NCBI GenBank assembly: GCA_023417785.1
Contig: JAEZEH010000067.1
Coordinates: 1-41,819 of the forward strand
Source: Bacteroidota bacterium
Lineage (GTDB): Bacteria > Bacteroidota > Bacteroidia > Cytophagales > Cyclobacteriaceae
Length of the DNA stretch: 41,819 nucleotides
Direction: 5' to 3'
The number at the start of each line of letters is the position of its first letter. Position 1 is the first letter of the stretch. Of the stretch, positions 1 through 8,250 are shown piece after piece. Both the position numbers and the translations under genes were made by a program. The notes under the pieces were generated by a model that saw nothing but the letters and a program-made list of their open reading frames with translations, ran no database searches and was not told the origin of the DNA.

Positions 1-98
1 GTTGGAGGGAAACAGCATCTTGACGCCCGCAACCTGACCGGCACACGGCTGCCCAACGACCCGTCTATGCTCACTAGAGCATTTGTAAGGCTTTATCC

Positions 99-446
99 TT
101 GTTCCATAACTGTTTAACGAATTGGCACCCTGCCAGGTCGAAGATACAATCAGGTGGGTGCAACCAATATCGTAGAAATATGACATTGACCCATAGGTTT
201 ACATCCATCGGATTGTCTATTGGCGGATACGCTGATTATGAAGTCTTAAATGAGCACGCTGGTTTTTTGGTCGATCACTGGGTCGCCAGTTCTTCGAACA
301 TTTTTATAAGCCGGAAGAACTTCAGGATGGACAACAACTGGATTTTGTTCCTGCGTTATCCGACGGAATTTACATCCGGAATTTACATCTTACTCGCCAA
401 CGACGGAACAAAGCCGAAGCAGGAAAGGATTGTGATTCGGAATTAG
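99..446 (+). pseudogene. decayed remnant ending in a T9SS-like C-terminal tail
   Basis: The last ~30 residues of this open frame (SGIYILLANDG...KQERIVIRN) look like the end of a type IX secretion C-terminal sorting domain, which typically closes with a 'SGIYILxL..(x)QKVVIR' strand pair. The preceding ~80 residues match nothing I recognise, have odd composition and no signal peptide. The frame open from the window edge stops at 115-117. I read this as the 3' end of a secreted-protein gene broken by frameshifts, or a gene whose intact part lies left of the window. Only the tail is supported; the boundaries are loose. Confidence 0.35.
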
Positions 447-467
447 ATTATCCGCCCACGGGCCGGG

Positions 468-489
468 GGCCTCAGGTTCTAATGAGGCC
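468..489. terminator. hairpin between convergent genes
   Basis: GGCCTCA and TGAGGCC form a perfect 7-bp stem with an 8-nt loop. It lies between the end of the plus-strand remnant (446) and the stop of the minus-strand cardiolipin synthase gene (509), where a bidirectional terminator is expected. There is no long T-run on either side, so termination strength is uncertain. Confidence 0.45.
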
Positions 490-508
490 TTACTGGAGGA
501 AAAACAAA

Positions 509-1960
509 TTACAACAATGGAGATAGAAGCCGGGCTATGCGTCCGAGCAATTGTCTAAAGACAGAACGATCTCTCCAGCGGATCGGATCTATTTTTTCGG
601 ATACCAAAAGGTCCGCTGTGAAGATTTCGGTCAGCCGGGAGGCCACCTCCTGATGATATACAATTGCGTTCACCTCGAAGTTCAGATCGAAACTCCGGTT
701 ATCCATGTTTGATGTACCGACCATAGAAATATAATCATCAACCACTAACGTCTTGGCATGTACAAAGCCTTTTTTGTAGAGGTAGATCTCAACCCCCGCC
801 GATAGCAAATCGGTATAATATGATCGCGCCGCGGCGTTTACCAGTCTTGAATCCGATTTGTAGGGAACCAGTAATTTCACGCTGACATTGCTTAAGGCAG
901 CCACTTTCAGCGCGTCGAGAATGCTCTCTCCGGGGATAAAGTAAGGGGTCGTGATCAGCACTTGTTTTTTCGCCAGGCCGATGGCTTTCAACAGCGAAAG
1001 CATAATCGTGGCTGTGGGCGAATCAGGTCCGCTGGCGGCAATCTGGACGGCGACGTCTGAATTGCTTTCGCGCGGTGCGTTGAAGTATACACGTTCGGGT
1101 TGAATCTGTTGCCCCGAGCAGAAATTCCAGTCACAGAGGAAGACGTATTGCAAGTAGTAGCATCCCGGCCCATCAATCCGCATATGTGTATCCCGCCAGT
1201 AGTAACAATTCTCATTTTCAGGCGTGTTGATATACCGATCGCTCACATTAATCCCGCCTGTAAACGCGGTCTGACCGTCGATGATTACAATCTTTCTGTG
1301 ATTTCGATAATTAAGCCGGTTTGCAAAAAGCACCCAACGGATTTTGTTAAATGGAAAAACTTCACCACCTGCTTTCCTGATCTCCTCCACCAACGTCTTC
1401 CGGATAATCCAGCTGCCAAAATCATCATAGGTGAACCGGACCTGAACACCTTCCTTCAACTTTTCGATAAGCACATCCTTTATCATGTGGCCGATGTGAT
1501 CGTTTTCAAAAATGTAATATTGTATGTGGATGTGATGTTTCGCCTGCCGCATAGCCTCCAGCATCTCGGGAAATTTCTCTTCACCATTTACGAAGATCTT
1601 CACGGTGTTTCCTGCCGTCAGCGGACTCCAGCTGTCCTTAAGCAGCAGATTAACCAGTCCTGCACCTTCACGAACATGTTCCGCTACCAGTTTAAGGTTA
1701 TCTTCCGTGCGATTGATGATTCTTTCCTCCAGCGTTCTTCGCAATTCATTGTCGCGTGTGAGTTTCTTATTATAAACCTTCCGCTTTCGGTAATTGATCC
1801 CCACCACAAAATAGAAAAGCATACCAAACAAGGGAATAAAAATGGTGAGCATCAGATACGCCAGGGTCTTTGTTACGCTGTTGGTATCGTACACAATCCG
1901 GAGACAAACGAGAATCAGGATCAGAACGTAAATGATATCAAACAAGAGTATCCAGTTCAT
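509..1960 (-). CDS. cls: cardiolipin synthase (phospholipase D family)
   Basis: Membrane enzyme that joins two phosphatidylglycerol molecules to make cardiolipin and glycerol. Two N-terminal hydrophobic helices (about residues 3-22 and 32-53) form the PLDc_N anchor. Two HKD catalytic motifs follow: H221-R-K223...D228 inside NHRKIVIIDG, and H401-A-K403...D408 inside VHAKTLVVDD, each followed by the usual G(G/T)xN element (GGINVSDR and GTSNMDNRS). The length of 483 aa is normal for bacterial ClsA-type enzymes. It is transcribed alone, with ~130 bp to the phytochrome gene upstream in the same orientation. The family assignment is secure. A different phosphatidyltransferase specificity cannot be excluded from sequence alone. 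Confidence 0.93.
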   Translation of the reverse strand: MNWILLFDIIYVLILILVCLRIVYDTNSVTKTLAYLMLTIFIPLFGMLFYFVVGINYRKRKVYNKKLTRDNELRRTLEERIINRTEDNLKLVAEHVREGAGLVNLLLKDSWSPLTAGNTVKIFVNGEEKFPEMLEAMRQAKHHIHIQYYIFENDHIGHMIKDVLIEKLKEGVQVRFTYDDFGSWIIRKTLVEEIRKAGGEVFPFNKIRWVLFANRLNYRNHRKIVIIDGQTAFTGGINVSDRYINTPENENCYYWRDTHMRIDGPGCYYLQYVFLCDWNFCSGQQIQPERVYFNAPRESNSDVAVQIAASGPDSPTATIMLSLLKAIGLAKKQVLITTPYFIPGESILDALKVAALSNVSVKLLVPYKSDSRLVNAAARSYYTDLLSAGVEIYLYKKGFVHAKTLVVDDYISMVGTSNMDNRSFDLNFEVNAIVYHQEVASRLTEIFTADLLVSEKIDPIRWRDRSVFRQLLGRIARLLSPLL

Positions 1961-2090
1961 GCAGGGCGAATTTCGATTTCAAAAACCAGACTATAAAAAT
2001 GTAAGAATTCTTATGCCGGGATGCCAGAAAACTCGCATAAGAAAATTAGTATCCGGATTAATTTAACGTATGGATGTGTAACCGCCTGAA

Positions 2091-4406
2091 CTAAATTTTA
2101 CGAGACCCATCTCCTGCAATTTGCCATAAAGGAAACACAAGTGTAAAAGTGGCTCCTTCATCCTCCTTAGCAAACACCTTGATCATGCCTCCGTGTCCTT
2201 CAATAATTTTTTTTACGATAGCGAGTCCGATACCTGTACCAGGGTACTCCGCCGTGTGAAGGCGCTCGAACATTTGAAAAACTTTGTCTGCATAAACCGG
2301 GTTGAATCCAATACCGTTGTCAGAAAAAGCCACTCTCCCATACGGCCCTTCGGGATCTGCAGGTGAGTTAACATCTAATACTGAAGTACGCTCACCGGTA
2401 ATAATGAGCCGGGGTTTGCGACCTGGTTTTGAAAATTTTATGGCATTACTTATGAGGTTAGCAAAGACCTGGCGGAATTGATCTGGTATTATCTCCGCAC
2501 CCGGAAGATGAGCTGCTTCCACAACGAATTCTTTTTCGGTCAGCATCAAATTGAAATCTTTCAAAACACTTTCCAGAATTTCATTAAGGTCAGTGAGCTC
2601 CTTTTTCTGTGAGCCCGAAAGGTTCGAAAAATTGACCAGGTCCGTAATCAATGTACTGGCGCGCTCAGCAGCCCCCAGTATTTTTTTAATATACATTTTC
2701 GGTCCGCCGGCCGAAATATGTTTTTCGAGTTCATTCCCGAAAAGCAGAATTTTCCTTAGGGGTTCCTGAAGATCGTGGGACGTAATGTAAGTGAACTGCA
2801 TCAAGTCATCGTGAGTTTGTTCAAGCTTCCTGTTACTGGATGCAAGCTGCGTAGTACGTTCGTTTACTTTCATCTCCAGACGATTGGTCAGGTCCTTTAG
2901 CGTATGTTCGACAATCACATTTCGAAACCGCTCAGCAAGGTCCAGTTCAACTTCGCTCCAGTGCTGGGCAGTATCCCGAACGGTTTCCTTCCAGATTGCG
3001 AAGGATTCCCGTGGATGGTATCGCTGGGAATCAGGTTCTACAGTCACTACTTCATTTGGATTGCCACCCCAGGAAATAGTTTTTACAACTTCCGGCCGAA
3101 AGGCTAGCAGGTAATTACCTTCGTAGGGCTGGATGGGTAACACAAGAAGGCCCGATGCAATGTTTGAATATGCCTTCGCCTCTTCAAATGCAGCTGAAAG
3201 ACAAGGCAATGCCGTGACGTTGGAAAAATTTTTCCGCTTCAACCAGTCTTTTAAGCGATTAATTTCCTGCGCATCTGGTGTCACGCCAAAGGATAGCAAG
3301 TCAGAATTCCAGGCGATGGCTACGCCATCGGCGCCGAGCAGGCCGAGTAGTTCTGATTTATGATTGGCAAGTGCCTTAATAGGATTGTCGAATAAGGGTA
3401 TTCGTGTTACCAGGATAGAGAACAAATTGAACAACTTCATTCGGGCTTCGCTCGCTGCATGGTTAGCCAGGCTACTGATCCGGGCCGAAATAACGCTTGA
3501 TATGAGTTCGAAGAGTGTACATTCCTCGAAACCCAATGTCTTTGGCTCTCTGTGGTGGCAAGCAATCAGGCCCCACAACGTTTCTTTGTGAACGATTCGC
3601 GTTGACATCGATGCCGCTACATCCATATTTTTTAAGTATTCCAGATGCACTTCGCTCACCCCTCTCAGTTTGACGTCTGACAAATCAATCGCAGCATTCG
3701 TTAACGGATTCAGGGCTGGCACCAGCGGTACCGGCACGTATTGACGATCAGGAATCACCCGGTACGGCGTTCGGTAATACAGGTCTCTTGCTTGTTTCGG
3801 AACGTCGGTGGCCGGGAATTTCAACCCCAGATATTGTTCCATCCCGGGTTCGCCTTCTTCACCAACAACTAGGCCGTTCCAGTTATCGTCAAACACGTAG
3901 ATCATGACTTTGTCGAACCCCGACATCGCTTTGATCTCACGGCTTGCGATTCCGGCAAGCTCCTCTACCGATCTGGCAGAAGCCATCGATGTTGTCAGCC
4001 GTTGTAGATTTCGTAAGACCGGTTGAAGTGGAGTCGAACCTGTTTGCTCATTAATGAACTCAAACTCCAAAACAATGCTCTCCCCTACACAATGAATGAA
4101 GCCAATGAAGCTTCTGGCTTTTGGTGTCACAAATGAGATTGTATGCAATTGTGGAAGTCCCAACTCGCCTGTTACCCGAAGTTTTTTCAGCTCGTCGAGA
4201 GTAGACTGATCAACCAGACTTGCGAGGCCTGCCCCCAGAATGTCGCCTTCAGCCATTCCGAGAAAAGCCGGCAGGTTAGCACTGAACTGTAGAATTCGAT
4301 AATCCTTTACCGCTACGACAAGCACAGCACCGTGAGGCTGAATAGTGTTTAAGGTATGGAGGGGTTGCCGGTCACAAAATTGCAGCTCATCTCTGGAATT
4401 AGGCAT
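2091..4406 (-). CDS. bphP: bacteriophytochrome sensor histidine kinase
   Basis: Red/far-red light-sensing kinase that should bind biliverdin. Domains in order: PAS_2 (about 10-110), GAF (about 140-310), PHY (about 320-500), coiled linker, HisKA (about 535-600) and HATPase_c (about 640-760). The photosensory residues are all present: C11 in the N-terminal FCDRQPLHTLNTIQPHG stretch (bilin thioether), PATD201VP in GAF, H254 in GVSEVHLEYL, and the PHY tongue signature PRESF (465-469) preceded by SWGGNP. The kinase part has H544 (TSHDLQEPL), N654 (ANLISNAIKFSK), DNGIG (696-700) and GTGIG (723-727). No receiver domain is fused; a single-domain receiver is encoded divergently next door. At 771 aa the length is typical of BphPs. 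Confidence 0.95.
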   Translation of the reverse strand: MPNSRDELQFCDRQPLHTLNTIQPHGAVLVVAVKDYRILQFSANLPAFLGMAEGDILGAGLASLVDQSTLDELKKLRVTGELGLPQLHTISFVTPKARSFIGFIHCVGESIVLEFEFINEQTGSTPLQPVLRNLQRLTTSMASARSVEELAGIASREIKAMSGFDKVMIYVFDDNWNGLVVGEEGEPGMEQYLGLKFPATDVPKQARDLYYRTPYRVIPDRQYVPVPLVPALNPLTNAAIDLSDVKLRGVSEVHLEYLKNMDVAASMSTRIVHKETLWGLIACHHREPKTLGFEECTLFELISSVISARISSLANHAASEARMKLFNLFSILVTRIPLFDNPIKALANHKSELLGLLGADGVAIAWNSDLLSFGVTPDAQEINRLKDWLKRKNFSNVTALPCLSAAFEEAKAYSNIASGLLVLPIQPYEGNYLLAFRPEVVKTISWGGNPNEVVTVEPDSQRYHPRESFAIWKETVRDTAQHWSEVELDLAERFRNVIVEHTLKDLTNRLEMKVNERTTQLASSNRKLEQTHDDLMQFTYITSHDLQEPLRKILLFGNELEKHISAGGPKMYIKKILGAAERASTLITDLVNFSNLSGSQKKELTDLNEILESVLKDFNLMLTEKEFVVEAAHLPGAEIIPDQFRQVFANLISNAIKFSKPGRKPRLIITGERTSVLDVNSPADPEGPYGRVAFSDNGIGFNPVYADKVFQMFERLHTAEYPGTGIGLAIVKKIIEGHGGMIKVFAKEDEGATFTLVFPLWQIAGDGSRKI

Positions 4407-4416
4407 ATTAACATAT

Positions 4417-4451
4417 TTTGTAGGTCAAAGTACTCAAATACTTTAGTTTTG
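4417..4451 (+). promoter_or_regulatory. candidate Bacteroidota-type promoter of the response regulator
   Basis: TAGTTTTG (4444-4451) matches the -7 consensus TAnnTTTG exactly. A TTTG at 4417-4420 lies 23 nt upstream, a little wider than the usual 19-21 nt. Transcription from here would begin near 4456-4460, so the TTG at 4454 cannot be the start codon and the GTG at 4484 becomes the likely one. The element lies in the 77-bp divergent gap with bphP. Confidence 0.45.
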
Positions 4452-4483
4452 CATTGACAATAAAAATCGTTTTAATTCATTTC

Positions 4484-4870
4484 GTGGACAGACAGAAGAC
4501 AATCCTTTTGGTAGATGATGATCCGGATGACCTGGAGTTTCTCGAATCTTCACTAGCGGGAGCCCGGCACCCGGTCAGGCTTTTCCAAAACGGTAAAATG
4601 CTTACTGATTATCTTTGGACGAATAAGAAGCTTGAAGAAACCGGATTAATTGTTCTTGACATCAATATGCCGCTTAAGGACGGGTTTACGGTTCTTTCGG
4701 AAATCAGGGAAAGGGCGAAAGACCTTCCGGTTGCAGTGTTGACGGCGTCTGCCCGACAATCTGACGAAGCCCGGTGTTATGAGTTAGGATGCAACCTCTT
4801 TTTAAGAAAGCCCAATAGCATGGGTGAGTATAGCGACATCGTACAGCGTATTATCAAACTGCTTGAATAA
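4484..4870 (+). CDS. single-domain response regulator, Rcp1-like
   Basis: Stand-alone receiver of about 128 aa with no output domain. Numbered from the GTG start, it shows the acidic pocket D11-D12-D13 (LLVDDDPDD), phosphoacceptor D59 (VLDINMP), switch T87 (VLTAS) and K109 (FLRKP). Small receivers of this type (Rcp1/BphR class) accept phosphate from phytochrome kinases, and this gene is divergent from a bacteriophytochrome that lacks its own receiver, so they probably form a pair. I chose GTG 4484 because the in-frame TTG at 4454 overlaps the predicted promoter and adds ten non-homologous residues. The downstream output is unknown; a regulatory protein-protein contact or a phosphorelay are both possible. 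Confidence 0.88.
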   Translation: MDRQKTILLVDDDPDDLEFLESSLAGARHPVRLFQNGKMLTDYLWTNKKLEETGLIVLDINMPLKDGFTVLSEIRERAKDLPVAVLTASARQSDEARCYELGCNLFLRKPNSMGEYSDIVQRIIKLLE

Positions 4871-4948
4871 AGGCAAGACGACTGACGGTGAATAATCAAT
4901 AAGATGGTTCACGAAACTGGCTTGTGTCCCCGCACCTTGCCGTGCTCC

Positions 4949-5108
4949 TTAAATGCCGGAATACAGCTCATTGAAGGCCTCTGTCATCGAGGGGTGGGTA
5001 AATATAATCTCTTATCACCTGGTGAACTGTTTCGGCGTTCATGGCCACCTGAATAGTGTTTATCATCTCGGTCACCTCAACGCAAAAAAGCGAACAACCA
5101 GGGATCTT
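4949..5108 (-). pseudogene. remnant of RclA/mercuric-reductase-like flavoprotein C-terminus
   Basis: Read on the minus strand from 5108, one frame gives KIPGCSLFCVEVTEMINTIQ and onward to VIRDYI. After a frameshift near 5000, the adjacent frame continues as FTHPSMTEAFNELYSGI and then a stop (4949-4951). This is the dimerisation-domain end of class I pyridine nucleotide-disulfide oxidoreductases. In that family the HP(S/T)MxE segment carries the active-site His-Glu pair. The sequence upstream of 5108 shows no more of the enzyme, so both a 5' truncation and a frameshift are present. The rest of the 4871-5291 gap shows no gene. Confidence 0.72.
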
Positions 5109-5291
5109 AAGGAAAGCTTGTTTAAAACTAAACTGAAATAAAACAGTAATAAGGAAGCGGCTGGGTTGCTTCAAAAGTATCCTGTCTCCTGAAGGTAGTT
5201 CATCCCGATATAAGTCAACGCAATTCTTATTTCCAGACAATGTTTGTGCGCGGTTATTAAGGTATTTTTGTTCATACAAAATCCAAGTTAT

Positions 5292-6215
5292 ATGAATAGC
5301 ATACTGGGAATTCATCACATCACGGCAATTGCCGGGAACGCAAAACGAAATCTTGATTTTTACACAAAGCTACTGGGACTGAGATTAGTGAAGAAAACGG
5401 TAAACTTTGACGACCCCGGAACCTATCACTTTTACTTTGGTGATGAAAACGGCACACCGGGAACAATCCTCACGTTTTTTCCGTGGGAAGGGGTTCGCGC
5501 GGGACGAGCCGGTACAGGGATGGCAACGGACATAGGCTACGCTATACCTGTTGGCGCCGCCGAATTCTGGAAAAAGCGTTTTGTTCAACACGATGTGAAA
5601 GTTATTTCCAGTGGTGACCGGTTTGGTCAGCCATTTATCACCTTTGAAGATCCTGATAAATTGTCGTTGACCTTAATCGAAACCGAAGATTCACGTAAAC
5701 CGTGGACGACCAATGAAATTACGGCTACCACAGCAATACGGGGTTTCCACAGCACTACGCTGACATTAAACAAGACGGAAGCAACAGCAAACATATTGAC
5801 GGAACTTCTGGGCTACCGACATGTGGGCACAGAAGGTGACAGGCTCAGATACACGACCGATGCCATCGAAACTGCCTCCATCGTTGATTTGATTCTGGCT
5901 CCCGGCGGAAGTCGGGCGGTGAATGCAGGAGGCACTATCCACCACGTTGCGTTCAGGGTTAAAGATGAAGCTACTTTGATGGAGTACCGCAAAAAGATCA
6001 GCGACTACGGATTGCATATCACACCGAAGATCGATAGAAATTATTTCTTCTCGCTTTATTTCAGAGAACCAGGCGGTGTCCTTTTCGAAATAGCAACAGA
6101 CAATCCGGGGTTTAATGTGGATGAACCTGTCGACGAACTCGGACAACATCTAAAACTGCCCGCCCAATATGAATCGCGGCGCGCTGAAATTGAAGCGAAA
6201 CTACCTGTATTGTGA
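5292..6215 (+). CDS. ring-cleaving dioxygenase, VOC superfamily (MhqO-like)
   Basis: Two-domain glyoxalase/extradiol-dioxygenase fold protein of 307 aa. Candidate iron ligands are the His pair in ILGIHHITAIAG near the N-terminus, the His pair in GGTIHHVAFRV of the second domain, and the Glu in GVLFEIATD. This layout matches the MhqA/MhqO family, which in Bacillus is induced by quinones and hydroquinones and is thought to open the aromatic ring. The ATG at 5292 is preferred over upstream in-frame codons because homology begins at MNSILGIHHIT. An MhqD-like esterase follows 44 bp downstream, the same pairing seen in quinone-detoxification loci. The substrate is inferred, not shown. Confidence 0.87.
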   Translation: MNSILGIHHITAIAGNAKRNLDFYTKLLGLRLVKKTVNFDDPGTYHFYFGDENGTPGTILTFFPWEGVRAGRAGTGMATDIGYAIPVGAAEFWKKRFVQHDVKVISSGDRFGQPFITFEDPDKLSLTLIETEDSRKPWTTNEITATTAIRGFHSTTLTLNKTEATANILTELLGYRHVGTEGDRLRYTTDAIETASIVDLILAPGGSRAVNAGGTIHHVAFRVKDEATLMEYRKKISDYGLHITPKIDRNYFFSLYFREPGGVLFEIATDNPGFNVDEPVDELGQHLKLPAQYESRRAEIEAKLPVL

Positions 6216-6259
6216 GGTGCTGGTGATTAAGTCGTACTGAATCAATAACACAAACTAAT

Positions 6260-6889
6260 ATGCACGAAAAAACCATTGTGTCCTCAGGCAAAAAACTTGA
6301 CGAAGCTGATAAGGCGCTGATATTGATTCATGGCCGTGGTGCAACGGCGGAAGACATTCTGGGATTGAGCAAAGAACTTGCTGTAGCTGATTACGCCATT
6401 CTCGCCCCTCAGGCAACCAATTATACATGGTATCCGCATTCGTTTCTTGCTCCGGCGAAACAAAACGAGCCGTGGCTTTCATCGGCGCTCGAAATTCTGA
6501 ATGAGCTCGTTTCAGAAATAAACAAAGCCGGAATCGAATCCTCCAATATCTACTTTGCCGGGTTTTCGCAGGGTGCGTGTCTGACACTTGAATTCGTGAC
6601 GAGGAATGCGCGGCGGTGGGGCGGTGTGGCCGCATTTACAGGCGGACTCATCGGCAAGGAAATCGATCCCGAGAACTATAAGGGCGACTTTGATGGTGCC
6701 TACGTTTTTATCGGTAGCGCCGATCCTGATGCACACGTACCTGTTGAACGCGTTCAGGAAACATCGGAAGTACTGCGTTCAATGAACGCGCGTGTTACAC
6801 AGAAAATCTATCCGGGCATGGGCCACACAATCAGTGCAGATGAGATCGCACTGGCCAATGAATTGATATTCAATCAAAGTCATGTTTAA
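6260..6889 (+). CDS. alpha/beta-hydrolase, carboxylesterase/phospholipase family (MhqD-like)
   Basis: Small cytoplasmic serine hydrolase of 209 aa. The oxyanion segment is LIHGRGATAED, the nucleophile is S103 in the elbow GFSQGA, the acid is probably D157 in SADPDAHVP, and the base is H189 in GMGHT. Length and motifs fit the YtpA/MhqD branch of the dienelactone-hydrolase/phospholipase group. It lies directly after the VOC dioxygenase and overlaps the next gene by 8 nt, so the three are probably one transcript. A role in processing ring-cleavage products or quinone adducts is inferred from this neighbourhood. Confidence 0.87.
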   Translation: MHEKTIVSSGKKLDEADKALILIHGRGATAEDILGLSKELAVADYAILAPQATNYTWYPHSFLAPAKQNEPWLSSALEILNELVSEINKAGIESSNIYFAGFSQGACLTLEFVTRNARRWGGVAAFTGGLIGKEIDPENYKGDFDGAYVFIGSADPDAHVPVERVQETSEVLRSMNARVTQKIYPGMGHTISADEIALANELIFNQSHV

Positions 6890-7235
6890 CGTTACCAGAG
6901 TTTATTCGGACGCCAATGGCGATAGTCACTTCGATGACGTTGCCATACCCCTCAATGACATGGGCATGGTGGGCCGTCTTTCAGATCAGGTACCGGCCAA
7001 GTCGGTTATCTTCCGCGAGGTGTTGCCAACTTACGATTGGGACTTCCACCCTGCTCCTCAAAGACAATTCATCGTGTTACTCGACGGGGAAATTGAAATT
7101 GAAACCTCACTTGGCGAGAAAAGGAACTTCAAACAAGGCGAAATTCTTTTGATGGAGGACACGACAGGAAAAGGGCACAAGACCCGGAACCTAATTCCCG
7201 AAAAGCGAAGATCCCTTTTTATACTACTTGAGTAA
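6882..7235 (+). CDS. small cupin-domain protein
   Basis: A 117-aa single-domain protein with a conserved beta-barrel cupin pattern: WDFHPAPQRQFIVLLDGEIEIE (cupin motif 1 region, with few metal-ligand histidines) and KQGEILLMEDTTGKGHKTR (motif 2, with one His). Because the usual HxH pair of motif 1 is largely missing, metal binding and catalysis are uncertain. The start codon overlaps the end of the esterase gene by 8 nt, implying translational coupling. A function connected with the dioxygenase/esterase pair is likely but unknown. Confidence 0.8.
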   Translation: MFNVTRVYSDANGDSHFDDVAIPLNDMGMVGRLSDQVPAKSVIFREVLPTYDWDFHPAPQRQFIVLLDGEIEIETSLGEKRNFKQGEILLMEDTTGKGHKTRNLIPEKRRSLFILLE

Positions 7236-7375
7236 ACGGCCAATATCTGTCAATAGGCGGTGCGGCGTGGTGCCCGACAGTTGACCAGCGCTCCCATCTC
7301 GTGATCGAAGTGCAGATGAGATCACTGCTAATAGTCCGCCAGCAATAATCCTGACTCAGTGAAACGAGCGTGAAT

Positions 7376-8185
7376 TTATCGTTTGATGTCGATCTCGTAG
7401 GTGAAGCTGTCGCCACGGTAATATCCAACGTTGTATTCTATAGGGCGGTCTCCCGGGTCACACACAATGCGTCGGCGAAGCAGCACCGGTTCGCCCTTTT
7501 TTAATTTTAGCTTTTTCGCAACCTCTGCGGTAGCGGCGACAGCGCTTATCTTCTCTCGTGAAATGCTCGCGATGGTGGCGTATTCCAACTCCATGATCTC
7601 GTAAAGATGTCGGGAAAAATCCTCTTTACCAGTCATGCCGATCCTCGGATGAAAGTAAGATATGAAATACACAAAGGGTCCCTTCGAAACTCCCCGCAAC
7701 CTCTCCAGACGTAATACTTTTTTTCCTTCGTCTATTGAGAGGAATTGGGCAACTTCACCGTCGGCATCAACCCACGTCACTTTTATATCGTAGTTGATGA
7801 ACTCGACGCCCTTGTTGTGCATCTCCTCACTGAAGCTAAGCCAGTTGTTGAGGCGTGTAGTTACAGGGTTATTCTGAACGCGGGTACCAACACCTTTTTT
7901 GCGGATCAGCAGATTCTCATGAACCAGTTTGTTTGTCGCCTGACGTATGGTATTGCGGGATATCCCTAATCGCTTGGCAAGTTCAACTTCCTTTGGCAGA
8001 AGCTTGCCGCTTTTGTATGGCGGACTTTCAATGAGTTTGCGCAGAAGTTCTTCCACCTGAAGGTGAAGCGGTACCGGGCTCTCATGATCGATCCTTATCT
8101 CAATGGGAAGTCCTTTCGATGCTTTCGTTTTAACGGTCATTTCTATACAACATTTCAAATTATGCCGGTTTGGCGACATTTCCAA
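7376..8185 (-). CDS. GntR-family regulator, HutC/UTRA subfamily
   Basis: Transcription factor with an N-terminal winged helix (about 35-105), including the recognition helix region LAKRLGISRNTIRQATNKL and the wing KKGVGTRV. A C-terminal UTRA effector domain follows and ends in the typical PIEYNVGYYRGDSFTYEIDI. UTRA proteins of this class usually sense sugar phosphates or related small molecules and act as repressors. It is the last gene of the mannan-type PUL, 65 bp after the acetylesterase gene, and is its only local regulator; no hybrid two-component sensor or sigma/anti-sigma pair is present. An alternative ATG at 8140 would remove 15 poorly conserved residues. The 22-bp repeated sites upstream of susC and GH92 are candidate operators. 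Confidence 0.9.
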   Translation of the reverse strand: MEMSPNRHNLKCCIEMTVKTKASKGLPIEIRIDHESPVPLHLQVEELLRKLIESPPYKSGKLLPKEVELAKRLGISRNTIRQATNKLVHENLLIRKKGVGTRVQNNPVTTRLNNWLSFSEEMHNKGVEFINYDIKVTWVDADGEVAQFLSIDEGKKVLRLERLRGVSKGPFVYFISYFHPRIGMTGKEDFSRHLYEIMELEYATIASISREKISAVAATAEVAKKLKLKKGEPVLLRRRIVCDPGDRPIEYNVGYYRGDSFTYEIDIKR

Positions 8186-8250
8186 TACGTAGCGTTATTC
8201 ATTCGCTGTCCACCAACTCTTTGGCAATGCCAGTGACATTGGACAACTGG

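Noticed and set aside
1100..1996. Plus-strand open frame of 298 codons opposite the cardiolipin synthase
   Set aside because: Shadow of a gene with intact catalytic motifs; no motif or signal of its own.
4872..4940. GGCAAG...CTTGCC inverted repeat after the response regulator
   Set aside because: The loop is over 50 nt and there is no T-run, so it is not a credible terminator.
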